From the NCBI GenBank assembly GCA_022376515.1, contig WTXI01000007.1:1054001-1118000 (forward strand): DNA of 64,000 bases. The letters run 5' to 3'. This stretch comes from Lactifluus volemus (Eukaryota; Basidiomycota; Agaricomycetes; Russulales; Russulaceae). Position numbers and translations under genes: made by a program. Shown here piece by piece: positions 1 to 11,446 of this stretch (its first letter is position 1; each line of letters starts with the position of its first letter). A model generated the notes under the pieces. It saw only the letters and a list, made by a program, of their open reading frames with translations. It searched no databases and had not been told where the DNA came from.

Positions 1-1864
1 CGCGTCGCTTGGTCTCTCTCTGCTCTCTGTGACCACTACTAGTAGCCCCCCTCTTCGGAGACCGTTTTACTATGTGTACGCATAGAGACAGACGATGAGG
101 CGCGGGTGACGAGCTTTTAGCTTTCTGCGTCCGAGTCATCCGTCTTCATATCCTCCTAACGTGGTGCCTCGATTAGAAAGATGACCGAACAGGTTTGAGA
201 CCGCACGGGACGCGTCTGCAAGTCGAGCCATTTTTTGACAACTGCCCAGGCTAGCAATGATCCACACTGCCAAAGCCGGACGCATCTCGTGCTTGATCCC
301 CTAGGACGTGAGCCTTCTGTTGACTTTCTTCGTGTCAGCGAGGAGTACCTCAGCGTCTGCTTCTTTGGCTGTCTGTACTGCGCTCTGTGAAGAAGACAAG
401 AGGAGACTCAGGTGCCCCTCTGCCAGTGTTGCCACCATCGCCTGCCCCTTGGCATCTCTCGCCCTCCCCCGTTGCCACCATCACCTTGCCGCTGCCACTG
501 CTGAGCGCTGAGTCTCTGTACTAACCATGGTCTATGCTGGTGCGTCGATTTTTTGATTTTTGATTTCTCACACTAACATTTCTTTCCGCATCCCCCTGCA
601 TCACCCCTGCGCCCTGGCCTCACAACCACCAAGTGGCACTGAGGTGTGCCGTTTACACCAGTTAATGGCATCACAGCTGCCCAGGCGTCGCTGTTGCGAT
701 CGTCTGAGCACTTGATGCCAGCGACTGGCACTTACGCGTGGTGTGTTCTCCTAACCATCGCCCTCGGGTGCATCTCCCTGCTGTTGCTGCCATCTCCGTG
801 CCTCCCTGTCGACACTTTCATCGCACACTGTCCTTCCACGGCCCACCGCCGCTGTCCCAAGGCCCACAGTGATCTCCCTCTGCCATGCACGCGAGTCAGC
901 CAGGAGGGCCAAGCCTGATTCCTGGACAGTCATGTTTTGGCTTGTATTCACACCTAGGGTACTACGCATATGAGTGAGCCATTACCCATTCAACCCATTG
1001 CTAACCCATCATGATGACCTATGGGTTGACAGATCATACACCTGGATGGGTGGGGTGGAGGTCAGCCTCTCAGCACCCATGGGTTCGTTCATGCTGATCC
1101 CTACTGTCATGGTTGAGACATACCTGATGATAATCTTCCTGCTGGTCAGATGAAAAGGATCCATATCTAGAAAGAGTTGGGGTATGGGAATGATATACTG
1201 CATTGAATGGTAATTGTATGTATGTTCGCAAGGCGGGCCACGAGCACTCATTGAGATACCATATATATCAGCATTTGAACCCATCACCATCATGGCTATC
1301 GATACTGTATGCTCACCCCGAGTCTGGGCGTGCACATCATTTCCTTACTTTGGCCCATTGGCCATTAGGAGGCAGTCAACTGCAGTTGGCTTCAACCGGA
1401 CGCTGCGTTACTCGCTTAGGCTTCCGAATCTTTTTATCGCTTCGTGAACAGAAGTATGCTTCAACTACGTAGATGAATCAAAGATTCCCAGATCGCTACC
1501 TGGCAGTCTCTCAGTCTGGATTTGAATTTGGACGCCTCCGGCAAGGGTTTATCAAACCATGATGCATGATGAGGTGGCTGCATTAATTGAGCATGGGCAT
1601 GAAATAATGAAGTGGGGTGATGGATTAGAGTAGGCTACCATCGTTGACAGCAGGGGGCGCGGGCCCAATCGGAAACAATATATTGTAGGGACGAAATATG
1701 TGAGATCTAAAGCCGGAGGGTCTGAACGCCCGGTACCGCAAATCAAGCTCGATCTCCCCAGACTGAGATCAGTAAGTCGACGAAACCGATAATAAATAAA
1801 CCGAGAACGACTATTCCCAAGTATGCGAATGTATGAGAGCGCTTTTGCACACAATTTGTCATTT
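1..1864. other. No gene recognised; low-complexity and repeat-like DNA
   Basis: Pyrimidine-rich, serine/proline-coding low-complexity sequence fills roughly 300-900, with repeats of CTGCC/GCCACC. From about 984 to 1084 there are six ACCCAT or ATGGGT boxes. Open frames here are short and lack any recognisable motif, and none links through plausible introns to the gene that ends at 1865. I see nothing supportable as a gene. Confidence 0.6.
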
Positions 1865-4161
1865 TTAGGGCAGTGGCTCGTCAAATGCGAAACGATTGTA
1901 CAATGACTCAGGGAAATACCGAGCACGCGCGGTGCGACCACCGAAGAAGCGTCCATCGAGTTCGCGTACAGTCTTCCATGCACCCGCGGGCCCCGCGAAT
2001 AGAACAAAAACGCGTACTGCATCGGTCTCGTCCGGCGGTGGAGGCTGCACAACATGTACAACAACACGCTCAACCGTGCCATTCTTCGAGCACTCGTCAC
2101 CTAGTGTCATCCATGAATATCAGCAAGCAAGAACGGCGCTAAAACCAAAAAAAAATACGAACCGACGTCTGCGGGAAGATCTGGATCCCTCGCGTCCTCA
2201 GGTCCAACCATATTCGTGAGTACGATTACCCGGCTCGGCTCGCCAAATCTTTCTGCCTCAGCTTTTGCGCGCGCTTCTGCGCTCGCATCGATGATTCGGC
2301 CCCGACCGGAACCCATACCCTTCCCCCCCTTGCCATCTGCGACCTTGCCACTCTTCACCTGCTCGACGGACAGTGCATGTACGATACCACTGCCGTCTGC
2401 ACCGAGACCCTGGCCTTCCTTGTGACCCCATTTTGCCATGAGACGAGCAGCAAATCCATGAGGATCAGGTCTGGACATTCGAAGTGAGTTTGCAACACTT
2501 GTCAGGAAGTCTACAAAGCGTACCGCTCAGTGGGGCCGGACACACTTTCCTGAGTCTGATGAATCCTTGTCTTCTGCAGGGGGTACAAGCGCGCTGAATT
2601 TGGCAGCGATAGCGGCAGCTGCACTTCGGCTGTTGCGAACGCGTTCTCAAAGTCCGTAGAGACATTACTTGCAGAAGCAGCGTTGGGAATAGACGAAGGT
2701 GGTGGCGGTGGCGGCACTGACTGAGGTGCGAATGGGTTATATCCTGACGAGTCTGGCTCAGAGGTGTCCTGCTCGGCTTGCGATGGGGGAAGAGGCATCT
2801 GCTGGCTCGACAGCGCCACATGCCTTGATATACATCTTCATCTGCATCTCGGGAAGGCTGAGCTGGGGGCTGGGGAGGCAACGTCTGTGGTAGGCCCTGC
2901 TGAGACATGGCCAGACGTCGAAGGTATGCCTCTTCTCCCGTTTCTGCCCTCTGGTGAGGCGCAGGTGGTCCCATGGTAGTGCCTTCAACGGCACTGGTGG
3001 ATGAGGGCGCAGCCTGTGAGGTCGGTTGCAAAGTGGTGGACATGGCCAGGCGACGCTGGTAGGCCTCTTCTCCAGTCATATGCATATCTGGGAAGGTGGC
3101 TTCGTTACGGGCGCACTACCGATGCCGCCTCGGGGACGTTCGTCGTCTTCATGAGACCAATGATCATCGTAGCTTCCGTACCGACCTTCAAAACAGAAAA
3201 TGAGGCTCTCGTCGAAAGGGTGACATCATTGAATACAATACCTGTTTTTCTAGGCCGGGCATCGTCTGAATCACTTTCAGTGTAGTCACTTCGAGAGCTA
3301 CTGCGTCGGAAGCGCTTTTGTGCTTCCATACGGCGCTCCTTGGCGAGACGCTCCAACCTTTCTTCATGCTCCCGATGTTTCCAAACCTTGTATTCGTTGT
3401 AGTCGTTCGGGCGGCTTGGATCGTATGGTTCGGAAGGATCCCACACGGCCAGTTGTTGTACATTCTTATTCTAGACGAGAAATTGGTTGTGAAGGAGAGT
3501 GAGGAGTGGTAATACGCACTTTCTTATTTTTCTTGCCACCGCCACCTCCTTTGCGTTTTGTGTTTCCGCGAAAGCCATTAATGTCATCATCCAACACCAT
3601 GGACGGAGGTTTGACCTTCTTTCCCCATCCCGACTTGTGCCCAGAGCCGGGACCAGAAGTGGGATTGGCTCTGGGACGGGCGGCTTCGACGAGTCAACGA
3701 GAGTTGGGGGTGCTGCAATGACGGCGGTGGCAGACATCGTTGACGGAGGAGCGCTGGTCACGCCGACCTGAGGAAATGCGGCAAGTGCGGCGAGTTCGGA
3801 GGTTTGCCAGTTGGCGCTTTGGGCTTGCGTTTGACGGGTGCAAAGACGAGTGAGGCAGACCATCCTTCGGATTAGACGGAATAAATGTTTCAATAATGGT
3901 GCTCAAAAGGTAGCTTTGGCAGCAGTAAGATTAGATACCAGCTGAGGCTTTGCCAGATGCTGCATGACCTTCATTGGTTACGGTGTCGGTATCATCCGCA
4001 GGCTGTGCGGGCTCTGATTGGGGGGTCTGTGCACTGACAGGAGGTAGTTCTTGTTGAGGTGGGGCTACAGAAGGAGATGATTCGGGTTGAGAGGAAGAGA
4101 GAAAAGGGGAGGCAGAGGAGAACTGAATGCCTCCATAGAGGCCACCAGCTCTACTTGACAT
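1865..4161 (-). CDS. SPF45/RBM17-type splicing factor (G-patch + UHM RRM)
   Basis: Homologue of splicing factor 45, a nuclear U2-related alternative splicing factor. From the N-terminus (ATG at 4159-4161) come a short start, a [15 protein letters not shown] segment typical of the family, a lysine/glycine-rich stretch, and the [19 protein letters not shown] block near 3440. Two copies of a TGEEAY.RRLAMS repeat follow (about 3070 and 2930). Then come a G-patch ([21 protein letters not shown], about 2460-2400) and a C-terminal RRM of UHM type with GRFFGGR (about 2100-1865). Exon ends with GT/AG are visible, for example around 3945/3870, 3527/3470 and 2180/2110. The reading breaks by one missing base at about 3792, 3650, 3092 and 2818; protein similarity continues across each. 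I read these as sequence errors. The next gene upstream on this strand starts at 5078. Confidence 0.85.
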
Positions 4162-4237
4162 GACAAGGAAAAAGGAGTGCGTATATGCGCATTTGTTTTA
4201 CACAGTCGCCGCATATATGTTTCAAACTCCGATAGCG

Positions 4238-5078
4238 CTAGCGAAGCTCCCTCAGCCTCTGAAGAATCAGCCTATAATCATCCTCTTCCCATCGTCTCCC
4301 CTTCTTCTCCCATATCCACCTGCGGCTCTGTCTATTCGTGGCCTCCTCCAAAATAGCATTGTTACCTTCTGACATATTTGAGGGGCTTTCCGGTGTGATT
4401 GGTCCCACATCTTGTTCCTCATCACTGCTCGAGCTGTCGGACAACTCATCTCGATCGAGTCGGGGAGCGATTAAATCGGGAGGAATTGATTTTCCCAGAT
4501 GACGCCGAAGCTTGGTCAAATTTCCACGACGAATCTCCTCGAGATTAGTCGGACGCTGCGATAACACAGTTGATACCATGGAATCTGCTGGGCTCGCAGG
4601 ACGGGGCGACCGTTCGATAATATGTACATGTTCATGAGGGGTCTCGAGGACAGCTGGTGTTAGTTTCGGCTTTGGAAGAGGACGAGTGGAACTGTGCCAG
4701 AGTCAGGGATCTATGTGAGACACGTTATATGTATACTCGAGGAGTGAACACAGACTACGAGTGGTAAGATGGGTGATAGGTCGGTGCCAACGACGCGATT
4801 GATGATGTTGACGACGACGATGAGGAAGATGATGACAACGACGTTGATGAAGAAGACTTCAACGTGGTACATGATGGTAAGGTAAGGGTTGGAGGAGTGG
4901 GAAGACGTCGAGGATATCTGAACCGTGAAGAACTTTGCTTTTGCGATAGCTCAGAACGCGAAGGCAGGGTATGGCCTGGAGCATCAAGGTAGCTAGAAGA
5001 TGATGGCGAGCAGGGATAGTTGGAGGCTATCGATGTAGTGGGGCCTGCACCGTACCGGGGCTTTTCATGGGCAGCCAT
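4238..5078 (-). CDS. Conserved hypothetical protein, serine-rich
   Basis: Two exons: about 5078-4750, then from about 4692 to the stop at 4238, joined by a GT..AG intron. The N-terminal half is very serine-rich (poly-Ser tracts, SPSSSSYLDAPG). The C-terminal half holds the conserved-looking parts: RPTNLEEIRRGNLTKLRRHLGKSIPPDL, an acidic serine cluster (SDSSSSDEEQD) and a basic/aromatic end (RRWIWEKKGRRWEEDDY, then LQRLRELR). I believe similar tails occur in other basidiomycete proteins of unknown function, but I cannot name a domain. It lies head-to-tail behind the SPF45 gene with only about 76 bp between its stop and that gene's start codon. The start at 5078 is the first ATG of the open first exon. 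Confidence 0.6.
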
Positions 5079-7800
5079 GGAGGGCGTAGTTGAACCTTTC
5101 CTCGAGGGGTAGAACGTGGTTGAAGGACAGATAGAAAGGCTAAACCAAGACTGCCTTTGGTGCCACAGGGGATATCAGAGGACACGGGCGTTGAATATTT
5201 TTTACGTGCAAGCCATGGCCGCCTTTCAAATTCCGAGTTGTCACAGATTAAAAAAGTGTGGGCTAGTTGGGGTTTAATTTACAGCCGTGGAGTAGAATCG
5301 TTCGACGGAACGCTGGCGATCGCATGGGAGATCGTCAAGTGTGGTCGAGATGCCCTGCAAAATTACGGTATGAAGCCGACAAACCGCCCAACCAGCGCAG
5401 CCGACCTAGTATGCGGTCGTCATGCAATCAATAATATAATTAGGTTCCTGCAAAGTGCCACACGTGTCCGAGCCCCCGATCTGCCTCAGTCCCAACCCCA
5501 CAGCATTTTTACAGGACCGGGCAGTTCAACCTCAGCTCCATTTTTTGATAGCGCAAGAGGCGTGTCCCACCGAGATTTGTCGCACTCGCACTCACCCTAG
5601 GTTAGAGCTGAGATGGAGACAGTAAGCTTCATTGAAATTGCACTGTGGGGCCTTCCGATGGTGCCGGAGTTCCCATAGGCGGCACTGATAACAGCGCTAT
5701 TTGTAGCAGCGAGGACGGATATTGGTAAAAGGAGAAATGAGATGACCAATGAGTTGGCACAGCCTACCAGTGTGGATCATGAGGACGTCGCAGCCCGTTC
5801 CTGTAACATTTTGGCGAGACAGCCAAGACCGCAATAATACTGTACAGTACTTCCGATTGAATACTGTACGTACAGTAATGGTCACAGAAAGGCCCCAGTG
5901 CCCTCTCTGAATTATACTAGCCACATATGGCTTTTAGGTAACCGTGATGAATTTTATGCCAGGAGGGCTCTGTTAACCTCGTCTCTTCGACTCTAAGACT
6001 CCAATTTCACCCAACTGTCACTAAGAGATATGAAACAACCAAAGAAGGTCAAAGCCAATTGGGCTCTAACACTTGCGAACACTCCGCGTCGGGCCCCCCA
6101 CATGAGCGTCCACAGCATGATCTAGAACCATCCACCTTTCACCTGCAACACCTTGACCACGTGCCGAGGCCATAAGATAGGAGAAACCTCGGCGGTGATT
6201 AGTGCCGTTCCATCCCCGACCCACATACACCTACGTAATGAGGGACGGCGGATGCTGTGAATGCGCCAATGAACGAGTCAGATTTCTCAATGAGTGCCCC
6301 AAGGCCATGAAGAGATGTCAGAAAACCTGGAGCCAGCGAAAATCGTCAATTCCAAGTAGGACATCCCAGGTCTGTGGGAGAAACCCGGCCATTGCCACGC
6401 TGGCTGCCAGAGGATGGCCCACCCAATCAACGTCGCAACGTGATGCACCATGCGTACATCCACACGGCGCACAGATGGCGTATAACAAAGTGCGAGGTAG
6501 GAGGTGAAGCTTGTGATGGTTCGGGTCGAAGGGACTGCCATATCTGGGGTAAGATACAATGATTTCAAGAGCATCTTGTCCCTAAAGGCCGCTCAACGAG
6601 TACCATGAAAACGACTGAAGCCTATACATGTCCATCAAGCGGCGGCAGAATTCACGGATAGCACACAAACCAAGAAGCCCGAGGGACCATGTCAAACTCA
6701 ATGAGGTACTAAAATCGTTACACAATCGACCCCTAGCAACCGGCCCGCACGACTCGGTCCAAGGAAGCCTCCGTGCTTCACAGCCCCGAGGTGATGTCGG
6801 CACTATACCGTAATATGCTAACTTCGGACCTAGAAGAGATAATCGAGACCATGCCAGATATACATCATGGTAGTGACAGCGGTGTACGAATCACGCTTCC
6901 AGATATCAATCGCAGATAGCGTACTCGGTGACAAACACTGTCAATAAACAAAAAGAAAACAAATATCGATGTAAAGTCATATGTAATGTCGAAAGAATGA
7001 TGAAAAGAAGATATTAGGTACAAATATAACCAAATCGCTAACCAATTCGAATAGCGGAATGGTGTGGATGAGGATATAGTAAAGGTGGCAATCATTAGAA
7101 ACCTTCCGAATCGAAAGCACGGTTGATGACACCGTACTAGCAGACGTAGATGGCTTGAGTCAAAAGATTAAAGGCTACTGCAGCCACTTTCATTGTCACG
7201 ACGCGCTGGGGCTTGATGCTCATGTGTACAGCTGTTAACCTCGTACTACAGTAGAACAACCAGAAACCAGTCACGATTCAAGCGGAGTGTGAAAGTGGAC
7301 CACGAAATCACGACCACGCGTTGGTCTCCGAGATTATCAGCCACAGATTTGTCTGCCGCGGGGCTGAAATGACACTAACGTGAGTTCGTAGGTTGGCAGG
7401 CCAAAATTCTTCATGATCCGACTTGCCATCTAGACAAGATCATTCCATGATGCTCCTAAAATTCAGGGTCATACACATATACTGTATGCGAGACATCGGC
7501 CTCCGTAAAATGAGGGAAGTTATGACAGACCGGCTAGGATGTGTATGCGATATAATCAATAGCGCGAGTCGCACAGAAGACCTAACAGACCAGATAGCCG
7601 AGTGGTACAATTGAAACAGCCAGAGAAGAAGACTGTACTATTTGATATTGGATCCAGACATAATCGGCGAAGGGGTTTGTCGAGGTAGTCAGGACCGGCT
7701 ACGACACTGTACATGGTTTCGTGTCTCGCACGATTGGAAGTTAGTCATAACGGCCTCACTTCCGATGTGGTACAAATGGTAAATAAAAGACTTGCAGATA
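5079..7800. other. Gene-poor 2.7 kb stretch
   Basis: No open frame here carries a recognisable motif or clear exon chain. The longest plus-strand frame (5157-5600) has no ATG-led conserved content and no family resemblance. The stretch contains two adjacent perfect palindromes built on TACTGTAC (5838-5849 and 5862-5877). Stop codons are frequent in all frames. Confidence 0.5.
5838..5877. repeat. Two adjacent perfect palindromes of TACTGTAC half-sites
   Basis: TACTGTACAGTA (12 bp) at 5838-5849 and TACTGTACGTACAGTA (16 bp) at 5862-5877 are perfect inverted repeats separated by 12 bp. Related TACAGTACAGTA and CACAGTACAGTA strings occur at about 55039 and 54458. Could be a binding site for a dimeric regulator or merely simple sequence. 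Confidence 0.5.
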
Positions 7801-8509
7801 TTACCATGGCGAACGGTCACCAAAGTATCGCTCACGTGCCTCTGCACTGAGGATATGAACGGCAAACTCGCCCGCATCCACCATAGCCCAGCCGTCATGA
7901 GTGTCTGTCCGTGCCTTCTTTTGAAGAACAATTGGCGGCTCCATAGACAGTAGCTGCACCGCATGTTAGCATTGATCTATATCGACTGATTGGGATATGA
8001 AACGAACAGTCTTTCGGACGAGCCGTACGAGGGACTCAATTGCTCCGCGTTTCTCTGTCCCTTCTTTCACCTACGCGAATCAAACACTTGAGTCTCTCGA
8101 CGTAGTCGGAAAAGTAGAACTAGGGTCGCACCTGAGCCAACACGATCCAGTTCCATATACCACCTGGTTCGAGCAAACCCTCACCCGCGTACGTGCGGCC
8201 ACGTTTACGTCGACCTTTCGGTTCGGATATCGGAAGCGGTGGACCAGGTGGCTGCGGTATCGGCTCGCGTACGAGTAATTGGGAGGGCTCAAGGTACGGT
8301 GATTGGACCATTTTCGCGTGTAAATGTTTCAACGCTGGGGGCACACCAAGTGGAAGCGGGTGCATTTTCCCTTTTTGAAAGGAAGTTCGTTGGGGTAGCA
8401 ATGCCTCCGAAGAATTAGAATCAATGAACCATGGAACGCGAGAGGATACCAGAGTTGGAGAGCTGATTGAAGATGAGTACCGCAAAAAGTACCTTGCGGT
8501 GGCGCGCAT
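7801..8509 (-). CDS. Mitochondrial ribosome-silencing factor (RsfS/Iojap-like)
   Basis: Three exons (8509-8132, 8070-8008, 7953-7801) give 594 nt, a clean 197-residue protein. The N-terminus MRATARYFLRYSSS is arginine/serine-rich without acids, as in a mitochondrial targeting peptide. A proline-rich middle ends in GRRKRGRTYAGEG. The C-terminal region GGIWNWIVLAQVKEGTEKRG..., followed by DGWAMVDAGEFAVHILSAEA and RERYF, matches the Iojap/RsfS oligomerisation domain. That domain binds ribosomal protein L14 of the large subunit; fungal Atp25 carries the same domain at its N-terminus. The order in fungi (presequence, proline-rich linker, Iojap domain) fits. It diverges from the quinone oxidoreductase gene at 8902. 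The protein is short, so it lacks the Atp25 C-terminal half. No frameshifts were seen. Confidence 0.75.
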
Positions 8510-8901
8510 TGTGGTACAAGCAAGTCTATGGCCGGGATTCGCCGCCCTCGACCTTCTTTGCCCGCGGCTCGTCTAAGCGCCACTCCGATCGCTCGCTAGT
8601 TGCTCAATATCCAAATTTTGGCAATTGTTTTACCACCCGTCCTTCTCTTGCATCACCTGCATTTTTCCCCTTGCACATACGTGTATATTATGGCATCTCT
8701 ACTGTATGCGCTCCGCTGGGCGCACGGCTAAGTTCGACAAAGCATGGAGGGAATAACGAGGGTGAAAGCAGTGAATTCTCAAAATGTTAGGGGCATGGAG
8801 CTCTTTGGCCACCGTTAAAGGCATCTCGAACGCCTAACTAGGATTGCCGGGGTGAAGGAGGCTTGTACTGATGAGTAAGACCACTCTAACAACCCTCACT
8901 C
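8510..8901. promoter_or_regulatory. Divergent intergenic region between RsfS-like gene and quinone oxidoreductase
   Basis: About 390 bp between two oppositely oriented start codons. No TATA box or other clear element stands out; the part near 8640 is pyrimidine-rich (CCTTCTCTTGC). Promoter role is inferred from position only. Confidence 0.35.
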
Positions 8902-10212
8902 ATGTCCTATCCTACGAAAATCAAAACTGTGGGTATCAATGAGACAGGCGGGGTCGAGGTCATTCAGGACCTCGAAGTACCCTTTCCAAAGGTGAAGCCG
9001 ACCGACCTCCTCGTAAAGGTGCATACATCTGTCATGTATCAGTGATGACATGATAGCCGATAGCGAACAACTTGTAGGTTGAATGGGCTGGAGTCAACTT
9101 CGTTGATACTTATTTCAGGTGCTGACCTTGTGATCGACTAATCTACCCGCACTGACTACATATAAGGGCTGGTTTATACCCATCCAAGCAGCGTCCCCTC
9201 CCTATTGCCAAGGAAGTATCCGGACTTATTCTAGAGCTGCCCTCTGATCCATCCGTGCTCGAGAGCTCCGACTTCAAGAGTCGGGGTTTCAAGAAGGGGG
9301 GCCGCGTTGCAATCGTGAGTTTCCCGACCGCTTCTCTATCACCATCTGCCTATATTCACGCCCAAATTCTATCAGGACTTTCCGGGCTCACTCCAGGAGT
9401 ATGTTGCAATTGACTGGAAGAGCACCGTCTACGCTGTACCAGACGAAATTTCTACTCGTGTCGCTGCAGCTGCGCTCCTTCAAGGCCTCACGACTCTCGG
9501 TCAAGTGACCGAGTCTTATAACGTGAAAGAGGGAGATACCGTCCTCATTCACACAGTAGCCGGTGGTGTTGGGTTGTTACATGCCCAGGTAGCCAAGGCC
9601 CGTGGTGCTACAGTTATTGGCACCACCTCTACACCGGAGAAGGCCGCGCTGGCCAGGGCCCATGGCGCCGACCACGTAATCCTTTATAAACAAGAAAACA
9701 CAGTCGAACGCGTGCTCGAGCTCACGAATGGAGAGGGCGTGAATGTCATTTATGATGGTGTAGGAAGGACAACGTGCGTACTGACGTAGAAGCGTTTGGT
9801 CTAGCCTTACATGCCGATGCTGCAGGTTCAACGACGATTTCAAGATGATCAAGCGTAAAGGCACAATTGTGTCCTTTGGAAACGCATCTGGGCTAGTTGA
9901 ACCCGTAGACCTGCTCAAGCTTTCAGAGAAGAATGTCAAACTTCTTCGTCCCATGTGAGTCGCCTCGTGTTTCCCACGTTGCTTTATCTTACAGTTTCGG
10001 TGCCGCTCGGATTTCCTAGTGTTAACAACTACCTGGTGACGCTGCAAGAACGCAACCATTACAGCTCGGAGCTCTGGGGGTTGGTATCCAGTGGGATCCT
10101 AAGGATCAACATAGCCGAGGAGTATCCCTTCACAGCCGAGGGCGTCCGACGGGCACACACCGATCTTACGACCGGTGCGACGGCTGGCAAGCTTTTGATC
10201 AAAGTTGCCTAG
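8902..10212 (+). CDS. NADPH:quinone oxidoreductase (zeta-crystallin/QOR type)
   Basis: Medium-chain dehydrogenase/reductase without the catalytic zinc ligands; it reduces quinones with NADPH in the cytosol. Exons 8902-9018, 9078-9118, 9167-9314, 9376-9773, 9826-9954 and 10020-10212 sum to 1026 nt (341 residues), the usual family length. The N-terminal catalytic half contains VEWAGVNFVDTYFRAGLYP, the QOR signature region. The Rossmann fold follows: DTVLIHTVAGGVGLLHAQVA, with the A-G-G-V-G nucleotide-binding turn, then GATVIGTTSTPEKAALA and HGADHVILY. The C-terminus ends in GATAGKLLIKVA, typical of yeast ZTA1-like proteins. All introns are short GT..AG and the frame is clean. Upstream it diverges from the RsfS-like gene. 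Confidence 0.92.
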
Positions 10213-10470
10213 CTGAATTTCTTCACATGAGGCTTAAACGAGGTACCATGTTATGCAACATGTACGATATGTATGAAGACCGCTTGAAATGCAGTGACTG
10301 TCTCGTTCCTGCCTCGAGGGTGGCGTAAGTGTCAGTGGCTACTCGAGTGCTGGTTGTGTGCCGGAAATTTCCCTATACCCTAATGGAGAGCCTCGTGGCC
10401 AACATGTGTCCATGGACGCTTGCTTCAGCTTATAGCTTCGGGTTTCCCTGCAGGCTTCTGCACAATCGTC

Positions 10471-11446
10471 ATGTCTTTGCTTCCCATCATGATTGCAGTC
10501 GTCGTCGTCGCATATTTCTTGCTTTTCAGATTACTAGGCGAAAGGACCGAGAAGTCCAAAGAGCCGCAACTTCCCCCTGCTCCCCAGACCCCTCCTCCAA
10601 GTGATACCCCTCAAGAGAAGCAAGGCCAAGAACCAGCCCCCCCGGGCCATCTTCTTCGCTAGATGGGCTAGCGTCGTTTCACTTTGAGAGCAAATCCTAT
10701 CCAAAGCCTGCAACTGTCTCACCCCCCAGACGTCATCCCTGTCGTGTCTGCGGAGTGCCTTCTACCAAGCGCTGTCTTCGCTGTAGATCAGCCTATTATT
10801 GCTCCAGGGAGCACAGCTTGCAGGCAAGTCTTTCCGTCACGTACATCGAACGTTCTCTACTACGTTTCTAACATCGTACCGCAAAATATCAAAAATAAAA
10901 AAGGATTGGCGGACGCACAAACCACACTGCTTGCCGACCGTGTCCCGCAGTCGCTCACCCTCGAGGAGCCGTCCGGGTCCTCTCCCCGATGCTGAAGAGC
11001 GCGTAAGAGGTCTTCGCCCGGGCGACACCATCACGGTCGCGGCGTACTTTTTCGGCGTCGACGCGGATGCGCCACGTATCGTCCGAGTGACCTGCACTCT
11101 CAAAGAGCCAGAGGAAGAAGGCTACATGTGGCACAGCCCGAATTTTAAGGAATACGCCCAATGGCCTGCGTTAGGGTACGTTGGCCTGCGCCGAACGACA
11201 CCCTCGCCGACCGCGCCGCTACTCGATTATCCGCTCTCGTTGTTCTTCCACGAGTTTGGGCTCTTTGATGAGCAACGGCCGAATCGGTGCGTCGAGAAGC
11301 TGGTGGGAGGGCCAGGAAAGACGCACCAGCAGTGGGTGGGAGACATAATGCTCTTCCGTGATGAAATTCCCGATCGATATCGTGATGTTACGGAAGAAGA
11401 CTTGGGCCCTGCTATCGAGTACTTCCGGGATTACGGTCGTCCGTAA
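10471..11446 (+). CDS. Membrane-anchored MYND zinc-finger protein
   Basis: The N-terminus (MSLLPIMIAVVVVAYFLLFRLL) is a single strong membrane anchor, followed by a proline-rich linker. A MYND finger then starts with CRVCGVPSTKRCLRCRSAYYCSREH, ending in exon 2 with DWRTHKPHC; all Cys/His ligands are present. After it lies a 170-residue C-terminal region with GLRPGDTITVAAYFFG, MWHSPNFKEYAQWPALG and DYPLSLFFHEFGLFDEQ, which I recognise only as typical of basidiomycete MYND proteins. Exon 1 ends at 10823 and exon 2 begins at 10904; the intron starts with GC (CAG|GCAAGT), a classic GC-AG intron. The frame before and after the 7-C run at 10637-10643 differs by one base; adding one C makes exon 1 354 nt and the protein about 298 residues. 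Function unknown; MYND domains bind proline-rich peptides. Confidence 0.75.

Noticed and set aside
1..1500. Several short open frames in the first 1.5 kb
   Set aside because: Low complexity serine/proline reading, overlapping on both strands, no family resemblance.
5157..5600. 147-codon open frame on the plus strand
   Set aside because: No recognisable motif, no neighbouring exons with clear splice sites, and in a stretch otherwise without coding signal.
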